Positions 28,214-36,284 of a stretch of DNA of 64,000 bases are shown piece by piece. The position numbers and the translations under genes are program-made. Under the pieces are notes generated by a model. The model did not search any database and had not been told where the DNA came from. It saw only the letters and a program-made list of their open reading frames with translations. Source of the stretch: Lojkania enalia (lineage: Eukaryota; Ascomycota; Dothideomycetes; Pleosporales); assembly GCA_010094045.1 (NCBI GenBank), contig ML986813.1:1-64000 (forward strand), read 5' to 3'. The number at the start of each line of letters is the position of its first letter. Position 1 is the stretch's first letter.

Positions 28214-28473
28214 TATAATAATACAAAGAAATCGTTTTATAAAAAGCTTTATCTTTTCGCTTATCTTATCCTACCTCTAGTTCTACCTCTTTTCCCATCT
28301 GTATATAGTTATATACTCCCTTATAAGTAGCTCGATAGTTCTTCTATATTCTTTTGTATAAGGCTTATAGGTGTTAATAGAATTTTTAGGTTCCTAATCC
28401 CCTATATACTCCTATATACCTTTAAGTAGATTTGTACTGTATTTAGACCTATTATCTTACCTATACTATTATA
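28214..28473 (+). repeat. 3' LTR of gypsy A
   Basis: 260 bp, the same length as the 5' LTR, immediately after the polypurine tract; it differs from its partner by transitions. Confidence 0.88.
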
Positions 28474-28775
28474 CTTCTTAGTCTTACTAAGCTTTATTAA
28501 ATTAGGCCGGTAATCGCGTTATAGAGCTATTTCTCGCTTTTATATACTAAGTATACTTTAGGAGATATTATAGATTAATATAATATAACGTATAGTTAGT
28601 ATCACATCTTATTAAAGAGCTTAGAGTATAAGCTATATTCTAGCTTCTTTTTAAATTAATTCTATAGTTGTTAGTTATAGTATAATACTATAAAGTATAA
28701 TTATCGCGATTTTAGTAGAGTTTTAGTATTATAATCAGCTCGCTTAGGTAATTAGCTTACCTATACTATACGTTA

Positions 28776-29150
28776 TAGGCCGCTTGCTTATAAAATATAT
28801 TACTAATTAAAAGCTTTTTAACTAGACTTAATAGCTAGTAGTCTATTTATATTAATAACTATAAAAGGTTAAATAGACTTTTCTAGCCTCTAAAAATATT
28901 AATAGAGCCGTTTAGGGTTAATATATTTCTATATTTCTCCTATATTAGCTAAATGCTTAATTATAAAAATCTAAAGCTTCTAGTTGTTCTAGCTTTCGAG
29001 AATAATATCTATTAAGACGGCGTTCTTCGATATTATAACGATAGTATTAATAGAGCGGTAGGTATATATAATTAATAAGATAGGTGGTATTGAATTAATA
29101 GAAGAAGCGGATTAGACCGGCTCATAACTGTAAGTAGGAGGGTGGAGACC
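28776..29150. other. Unassigned AT-rich sequence at the edge of the left repeat block
   Basis: RIP-like composition grading into normal sequence by about 29,100. I recognise no element end, gene or repeat here. Confidence 0.5.
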
Positions 29151-30105
29151 GTATAGGGTAGTATAGATAGATGTATTGATGGTGCGCTGTAGTGTTCCCT
29201 TGACCGAGAGGTCAAGGTACGGCGGGGGAATATATTGTACATGAGACTGCTTAGTCAATGGCTGCATAGCTGATCAAGCACGTGACCTGAGCTTACATAT
29301 GTGATATGACCGGGGCTCCGAATTGCTCTTTCGCCTGATGTGCTGCCGCCTTATTGCTGAACCCTTTCCTTCTGCCAATTTTTTTTTTTTCTTTGAAGAG
29401 CTGAAATGACCACATGTCTTTAAAGGCTTTAAGGGTGACTAAGTGTAATAGTTCGGATCTATCATCGCCAAAAACAATAATTCCAGGTAGCCTCTCCGTG
29501 TGCTATTATTGTTTGGACGTTCCTGGAATATTCTTTTGTGGAACCGAGGATGGGTACTGGACTTTGTGGCGACAATCAGCCTCTCCTGCCAGATGGAAAC
29601 AACGGGTACGTCTGTGATCCATCGCTTTTGCATTGACGCACGCTAAAGCCGTCTACTCTATATGTAAATGCATCTCTTCCCAAAAACGGCAATGAGGTGA
29701 GTGAGTGCGGCCTGGGAAAAGTTGCTTAATAAGAGGTAACCCAACGGCGAAGCACAGAACAAATACCACTTTAGTCCGGACTAGCCTACAAGTGAAAAGG
29801 AAGTAAATGAATGATTTTTCTCGAGACGGAGATGTGTATATATACATCCCACAAAACCTGTAGATTAAGGCCGCTAGGAGCTACAACTTAACTTACGACG
29901 ATTCAACTTCCGGTCTCTTCGAACCAACCTGATTCTATTCTCTAGGAACTCTCAGCAGCCTGCTCTTTTTTAGCATTTCTTTATTTATTTTAATAAAACT
30001 TTAAACTTCCACCGAAGTTATTAATCATGCGTTTCTCAACCGACATTACTTTGTTTGCTTCCTCGGCCTAAGTCATATCCAGTACCTCATCTAGAAAAAG
30101 CAAAG
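29151..30105. other. Intergenic sequence, no gene supported
   Basis: Normal base composition. The short frames here (for example 29,414-29,617 on plus, 29,439-29,633 and 29,653-29,847 on minus) overlap one another on both strands and show no family motif or splice logic. A 12-nt T run lies near 29,380. Confidence 0.55.
29198..29217. repeat. Perfect 8-bp inverted repeat
   Basis: ccttgacc-gaga-ggtcaagg: an 8-bp stem and 4-nt loop in otherwise unremarkable sequence. Purpose unknown; it could be a chance palindrome, a factor-binding site or an element scar. Confidence 0.6.
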
Positions 30106-30432
30106 ATGGCAGAGTTAGGCAAACTTGAAAACCAGAATTTCAGACCTAGATAAACGCACACCTCGACCTCGAGAAATCACAATCCGATCTGGACAAGCAC
30201 AGAGTCGAAGCTGATCTCTTTAGAGAACTAGGGGAATTCTTAAATATAGGGCTCTCCCTTTGGCCGGGATGTCCCAGCCTAAGGTTACCCCACGAATGGC
30301 GCATCCCCAAAGAGATTAGAGGAAATAAATGGTGCTCTTAAGGAGAAAGTCCAAGGCTTATCGGACACTCTTCAACTGTTTGGCGGTGCTGTTGCGACGC
30401 CGCAAGATCCAATAAAAGAAGAGGAGGCCTAA
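30106..30432 (+). pseudogene. Remnant of a coiled-coil protein gene (3' end)
   Basis: Three short plus-strand frames join into a charged, heptad-like protein tail. One starts at ATG 30,106 (MAELGKLENQNF) and stops at 30,151-30,153. A second, shifted by two bases, reads LDLEKSQSDLDKHRVEADLF and continues to about 30,240. A third reads RLEEINGALKEKVQGLSDTL and ends EEEA with TAA at 30,430-30,432. The abundance of Leu, Glu and Lys at helical spacing suggests a coiled coil. At least one frameshift and an uninterpretable stretch around 30,240-30,310 break it; an unrecognised intron could explain the middle but not the first break. The family is not identified. It ends about 320 bp beyond the 3' end of the transporter pseudogene, tail to tail. 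Confidence 0.42.
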
Positions 30433-32331
30433 AACCTCGGGAGAAGATAAACGGCGAAAGCCCCGCTAGGAGCATTGTTACAAACGTTGGAGACATTTTG
30501 AGTGGCCGTTTTGGGTGAAGAGAGGTTGAAATGGTGTTTCGCGAATAAGGGCTTGGGAGGAAATTGGGTAGAATTTCGAGAGCTGGGCACCACGTATCAT
30601 TTCCATTTGAGTTTCTATTTCTAGATTATTTTCTTTTCCTTTTTTTAAACGGGCACTGTGGAGAAAATTCTTATTGCAACATGCTTTCCAAAATTCATAG
30701 CCGGCCCATCCGAGTTATTTAATAGAGCTGACAGGAAGCAGAACATCCAACCACCCTAAATCCCCCTTTTCCCCTTCGGAACCCTGAAAACCCAGTATAG
30801 AAGGACCGCCGCCCCAAAATTAAACGCAATATAGCAACACAGTAGCCCTAAATCCCTCCATCTAGTCTCCCGACTAACATTTCCCAACCTCAAGAACTGA
30901 TTAGTATTCTTCAACTGGCAAAACTGACGCTCAACATCCCTCCCTGCAATCTCATTTTTTACCTACCCTCCAGCTATCTCTGTGTAAATATGCAAATATT
31001 CCCCACATGTCATATTTTCGGGCGCCAAGAACCCCACAAACTCATTCTCAGCGCAGTAAGCCGACGCCTCTCCCAATGTTGTCGCCAAAAAACTACTCAC
31101 AAGATATGTATAGGGATTCGCTTTGTACATGAAAATCCAAAATCGGGGAAGAGCATCCGGACAAGCTAAAATGCCGCAGAAAGCATACATCATTATGCCG
31201 AGGAGGGTGCGAGCGCCGATGCCACCTCTTCAGAAGTAACACCAGCGATGAGCATGTGTGCGAGGGAGCTGGCAAGCAGGAATGATGTCCAAACGATTAA
31301 AATGGCGTGGAAGGAACGGATATGGACGGAGTTTGTAAGTTCGGCGTTTCGGTAGAAACCAACGGGATAGTACCACACAAGGAAGCAGAGGACTGCCATT
31401 ATCTTATTCTGTCGTTAGAGACAGTCCGATGATTGAGGAGATTGTCGACTTAGGATAGAGGGTTGAAACGTAGAGCACATACTGAGTTCCACAACATTTC
31501 CACCAAAATATTTGATAGGAGGAACACCTGCCAAGAGTATGTTTTTGATTGGCGTTCCCGAGCCTCATATAGGGTCCTTTGTAGGACGAAAGTAGGGATG
31601 ATTTGAAAGATTAACTGAAGAATGATAAACAGAAACATGAAGACGCCAAACATCTGGTTTTGGAGTCCTTGTTGGGTATTCTTGGCTTTGAAGAGCGAGA
31701 AGCCGATAAGCAATGACTATGTACGTTAGTGATTATTCGTGAGCCTTTAAAGGGAGGTTAACTTACACAGCCGACAGTCGTGACTACTTCCCAACTACCA
31801 GAAGCTGAGTCGAAAATGGTGCAGCAAACGCTTGGTATTCTGATCCAGATGATTTTATGGTAGGTGATGACTGATTGACCGAATTCCTCAACCTAGCTAG
31901 CTCCGTCCGAACCTGGGCGTACTCTAAACTCTTCTTCCATGCGGCAGACCAGTCTATTCCTGTGTGCGCTCTTGGTGTAGCACCGATAGACTCAAGCATG
32001 TATTCAGCGGGATTGGCACCAGGAGGAAATAAAGGTCCACCACTGCGAGAAAAGTAGCCTAGTAGCACCCTGGAGTTCCGACCAATTTCTCCAAAATAAA
32101 CTGCCTTACCGCCTTTATCTAGGAGGAGTAGGCGATTGGAACGTTGGAATAGCGCGGCGGAAGGCTGGTGTATCGTGCACAAAATTGCCTGCCCGTTGCG
32201 TGTAAACTTCTCCATTAGGTCGCAGATTGACCACGACGTCTGGCTATCAAGCCCAGATGTAGGCTCATCGAGGAGCAATAGTAGCTTCGGTCGAGCAGCA
32301 AGCTCAACTCCAATAGTAAGGCGTTTGCGCT

Positions 32332-32380
32332 CTGGAAGGTATTAATGATACGATGAGCAAAGCTCGCGAGATAAACCTGC
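32332..32380 (-). other. Apparent GC-AG intron in the second NBD
   Basis: Only a 49-bp intron starting gcaggt and ending ttccag keeps the frame and restores the family sequence NVEQRKRL. A GT start two codon-fractions downstream would shift the frame. It may be a genuine GC-AG intron or a GT donor mutated T to C. Confidence 0.65.
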
Positions 32381-35094
32381 GTTCTACATTGAGGCATGAG
32401 CCCGGCACTCCTACCACCGCGTCTGCATAATTTTCCATATTAAGGATACTGATAACTTGATCCACATATGCAAGTCGTTTTTCGCTCGAGTACTCCGGTG
32501 GCTGCTGAAGCAAGGCGCTGAATTCGAGGGCCTCGCGGACAGTGGACGTGGCGAGGTGGAGATCCTGCTGCTGTACATAACCCGTTTTGCGCTGGAAAGA
32601 GTGGTCACATTCTCGACCGTCTACAAGCATGCCGCCAGATATAACCCCCATAGTCGTTCGGCTTGCAAGCACATCAAGCAAAGTTGTTTTGCCGGCACCA
32701 GAGACTCCCTGGAGACACGTCAATATATGGATTGGGGTGATGAACGAGACAAGAGAAGGAAAGCTTACCATGAGTGCCGTTAGTGTACCAGGCTTGATCC
32801 AGCCGTCTACGTGATCCAAGATAGTTCTCGATTCTCCCTTGATTCGAATTTCATAGCAAACATCCTCCCAGTGGAAGATAGATGTTTGTTCCTCAACGTT
32901 GTAACTAGAGATATTGCCACCCCCGTGCTTCTCGTTCTTAGCCACAGGATCTACGTTGACATTTTCTTCATCCCGTTGAGATCGCTTCACTATAGCTTTC
33001 CGCATCTTGTCACGACGGAAGACAAGTACTTCACCCTTAGAGCGCTCAGAAGCAATAAGCTCGGAGGTGATGAGATGAAGGACCATAAATACTATCATCA
33101 ATATGACAATAACGCTGAGATTTCGCCATATATTACTCCACTCATGCTGGTAAGCTGTCCGGACGAACGCCTCCCCACTGACGATATCAGAACCAGGAAT
33201 GGAACCTTGCACAGCAGAAGCGCGCTGATTAGGCCTGATGTTATTGTATGAAGGTCCAGAGGGAACGAATGAAGTGCAAGGAAAATCGCGCCCATGGAAT
33301 TCGTTGACCATAACGCTTTCAAATCCGTATGAAACTGGATTTAGCCAACGAAACCAGCTTGCCCATCTATAGAAGTCAGTAGCGTACTAGAGTGAAATAC
33401 ATAGAATATTTACCCTCTCATGTATGGGATCGGAATGACAAAGCCCGTGTATATCACTATGGCAATGATAATGGTGGATGATGGAGCTAGAGCCTGCTCA
33501 ATGGTCTTGGGAATAGAGGCGAAGAACCTGAGAAACATCGACATCGACATCAATGTCATGAATGAGACAAGGTAGAAAAAGAAAAAAGCCCATGGTTCGC
33601 GACGGAGATTTGCCATGAAATATAAGATCAAGTTGACAAGATAGGAGTTGACTACCTTTAGGGTATTCCCATGATCATAGACACAAGAGCTTCACCACTT
33701 GGATGGTAAAGTGCATAGCGTTTATGCTGCAGGGAGACGTGAGCTTCCAGGTCCCAGGCCATATTTGGTGGGTCGACACTTACCTTCTCGACAACCTCTC
33801 GTTTCGCGTACAGGGTCATAATTTCTAAGACGCTACCGAAAGCGTTGAGTAATACCTGACCGATTTAGTTGACCATCAGTAGCTCAATTTAAGTGCTTAC
33901 GATCATAAACAGAACCGCACCACGAGAGAAGAATGATGCAGTAGTTCCTGGCAGATTATAGAAGATGCTGGCAATAATAAGAGCTTCGAATATATTAGCA
34001 GACAGCATAGCGATTGCGATGCTTGGATTGAATTTAATTTGTTGAAATTCCCTTCACATGCAGAGGGATATCTGACGTCAATACGACAAGGTATAAGGGG
34101 AATCTTTTCGCTGGACTCTGGACTTTTCCAGTTTCCTTGAAAGTGCGAACTCGTTTTCTCTGTGCCCTCCAAGCTGGTTGCTCCGAGCGTACTCTTCTAT
34201 CTGTTAAACAGGGTCTTGCCTCTCTTGACTATTCTTCCAGCATCGTGCGAAGTCGTTTGATGTTCTTGGTGTTTTGCTTTCAAACCCGGTCTCATGATTC
34301 GTTCAGCAGGAGAGGTCATAGAAGTAAGAAAATCGGCAGTCGTTTGAGATTCCGGACTCTGAAAGCCAAGTCGTTCGAAGTAGGCACGTGCCTTTGCTGC
34401 AGGTCCAAAAAAGAATTGCTGGCCTTCGTATAGGACAGTAACTTTATCAAAGAGATACAACGCCATCAGCGATATAGTTGACACGCAAGACATTGTATGC
34501 TCACATCATAAGCGGATTGTGGGGCTTGATAGATGGCCTCACAAGTAGCCGACCCAAATACGTCACATTGAGTGCGCAGAATCCGGCAAAACTCCACCGC
34601 GTTTACCGAGTCAAGCCCTCTAGTACTATTATCCCGACACTGCAGAGGAGCATAGCTGAATGCCACTTCTACAATTGTCACCCTTTTTCTCTCGCCGCCG
34701 CTGACTCCTCGTACGTATTCATTGCCGACTTTGGTGTTGATGGTGTGGCTGATTCCAAACATCGCCATGATGACCTATGATAGGTTTAGATGCTGAACGG
34801 AGCTTGGGATATTTGGAGAACGCCATACATCCCAGAGGTGTTGGGCGTATATCTCTCGACATATACCGCCCGGTATGTAACGGGATGTGCGGCTAGAGAA
34901 GCAAAGTAGAGAGTATCCCCGACTATCAACATGGGTAATGCGCGTCGAACTCCGCTGTATAAATCGCTTCCCCGCAATATGCCGTTCTCATCTTTTCTGG
35001 TGTAATTCCTTGATAATTAATGTACGATTCCGGATCGATCTTGAAGCCGTGGGTATCACCGGCAATAGTCTTCAGCAATGTAGAGCAGCCGGAA

Positions 35095-35140
35095 CTACAC
35101 CTGTCAGCAGATATTTGTGCGAAAAAAGGCCAAGACTTAC
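35095..35140 (-). other. Intron 1 of transporter pseudogene, in Walker A
   Basis: gtaagt donor and gtgtag acceptor, 46 bp. Splicing joins ..GPPG to SGCST and restores the first Walker A motif, which confirms the exon model. Confidence 0.85.
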
Positions 35141-35648
35141 CCAGGGGGTCCCAAAACGCACAGTTGTTCGCCAGGCAGCAATAACCCATCCAAATTCCGA
35201 AGGATGTCAATTTTCTGCATGCGCATTCCAAAGAACGATGGTAATTTCAAGATCGAGTTCTCCACACTCGATTGAAAGTCGGCCGGCGAGCCGTAGCCCC
35301 AAACATTCAGGCCTCTGAAGGCTACACCAGCTACGCGAGGAAGTGCATCTTCCAAGCTGTACTTAGCATTATGAAATGCTCTAGCCTATGCTCTAGCATT
35401 GAAGATAGGACTCTTCGGGTCGAGACGACTTCCTCCCTCGACCGTGAAGGGCTATTCATAGTTCTCTTGTATCGGTCGTACATGAATCTACGAGCAAGAT
35501 CTACTACCTCCCGGTCACGCTGTTGTTCTTGCTGCACTTCATCCTTAAATTCCACCTCCGAGCTAGAGGTAGATTTAGTGTTGGCCTGGGCAGGTCGCCG
35601 CCATTCTTCTGCATCTGGGATACTATGGATGCCCAATGCAGCCGACAT

Positions 35649-36284
35649 GGTGAGCTACCGCTTATGGTAGAATAGAAAGGCAAGTATTGCAAACACACAA
35701 TGGACTGACGATTGCGCGAAGAGCAGAGGTGGAGGATAGAGGACTGAAGGGCATGAGGCTAGATATGGCCATGGAAGTCATGGGTTAAGTATGTAGAGTC
35801 CTCTATGGCAGGCGACTTCTCTCAACAACCAAGCCTCTAAAGTAGAGGTCACCATCCCAAGCCGCCAAGTGGACTTCAGTCTCGGCATTCTCGCTGGCTC
35901 CGCGTTTGCACGGATACGGAGGACCTTGACGAGTACGCAAGGCGCGGGGCCGCATTCCGTGGGGCGCGCTGTGTATTGCTCAAAGAGCATCCGGATCTCA
36001 CTTGGGCGTTGTGTTGTCCACTTCACAGGAGGAGAGGTGTGCCCTAGTGGGGGCAAGCGTGGAAGTTGGATTGGTCCGGATTTACATAGCTCCGGGCTCC
36101 GCGGCATTTTAAGAGCTCGAAGGTCCGATTGGCCTCCTCGGCTGACGCGCTACGCCGCACGCGGTTCAGACTCTTTAAGAGCAGCCGGAGGACTTTCGGC
36201 CTCCCCAAGTGCCGATACAACGCATGCTCTCCTTTCGTTGCCACTCGTGGACCGTTCTTTTAGTGAGGACGACTGGCGCCCAGC
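35649..36284. promoter_or_regulatory. Divergent intergenic region between transporter and regulator
   Basis: 636 bp separate the two start codons. Candidate Zn2Cys6 contact triplets are present: CGG-ATA-CGG at 35,911-35,919, and TCCGGA at 36,075-36,080 with TCCGGG at 36,091-36,096. These are consistent with, but do not prove, control of the pair by the neighbouring regulator or a relative. The reading frames on either strand here show no family motif. No TATA box is obvious. Confidence 0.4.

Larger units (their letters stand above)
19935..28473 (+). mobile_element. Ty3/gypsy chromovirus A, full length, RIP-mutated, with assembly gap
   Basis: Two 260-bp LTRs and a 5-bp duplication in P2 (ctttt 19,930-19,934; cttct 28,474-28,478) bound the element. 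Plus-strand order: Gag with a zinc knuckle near 21,600-21,660 (Cys codons now Tyr); reverse transcriptase with the YLDD box read as YLDN at 23,221-23,232; RNase H near 23,640-24,010; integrase near 24,300-26,360 (interrupted by the gap artefact); and a C-terminal chromodomain near 26,840-27,040 recognisable by a VGYNSNL.WY-like stretch. A polypurine tract (agaaggggggtag, 28,201-28,213) precedes the 3' LTR. The true length is probably about 1.39 kb shorter, because 23,199-24,573 is repeated exactly after the N run. Confidence 0.88.
17096..28773 (-). mobile_element. Fot1/pogo-class transposon P2 copy 3, carrying a two-LTR element and gypsy A
   Basis: P2 sequence appears in reverse as 17,096-18,356, about 19,619-19,934 and 28,479-28,773, summing to about 1.87 kb like the intact copy. 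The terminal repeats at both ends match (atatatagtataagcgag; ...actatacgt) and TA duplications flank it (17,094-17,095 and 28,774-28,775). The transposase (minus strand) is destroyed by RIP and by two LTR-element insertions. Confidence 0.85.
30756..35648 (-). pseudogene. Full-size PDR/ABCG multidrug transporter, decayed
   Basis: The family is (nucleotide-binding domain, membrane domain) x2, a plasma-membrane ATP-driven exporter of hydrophobic compounds. From ATG at 35,648 the aligned exons are 35648-35141, 35094-34829, 34774-34505, 34454-33901, 33855-33784, 33726-33414, 33366-32769, 32708-32381, 32331-31767, 31716-31483 and 31402-30756. Seen: Walker A GPPGSGCST across intron 1; signature VSGGERKR; fungal Walker [14 protein letters not shown] (usual Trp now Arg); NEFHGRDFPC and FVPSGPSY in the large loop; second Walker A GVSGAGKTTLLD; signature [15 protein letters not shown]; Walker [24 protein letters not shown]-terminal CQLKNTNQFL and a final RVPKGK. 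Lesions: frameshifts near 35,443, 34,933, 34,877, 34,268, 33,660, 31,797 and 31,226; stops at 35,386-35,388, 34,204-34,206, 34,078-34,080, 34,054-34,056 and 30,963-30,965; a lost splice acceptor at 34,455; and about 20 codons missing near 31,767-31,790. No functional product is expected. Confidence 0.93.

Noticed and set aside
29414..29847. Short reading frames of 64-67 residues on both strands
   Set aside because: Overlapping, opposite-strand, no family motif, no splice context; expected by chance in normal-composition DNA.
31875..34780. Plus-strand frames of 60-108 residues or more (for example 32,457-32,783, 32,811-33,251, 34,137-34,433)
   Set aside because: Antisense to recognised transporter exons on the minus strand; shadows of that coding.
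34887..35670. Plus-strand frames up to 143 residues
   Set aside because: Antisense to the N-terminal and first Walker A exons of the transporter.
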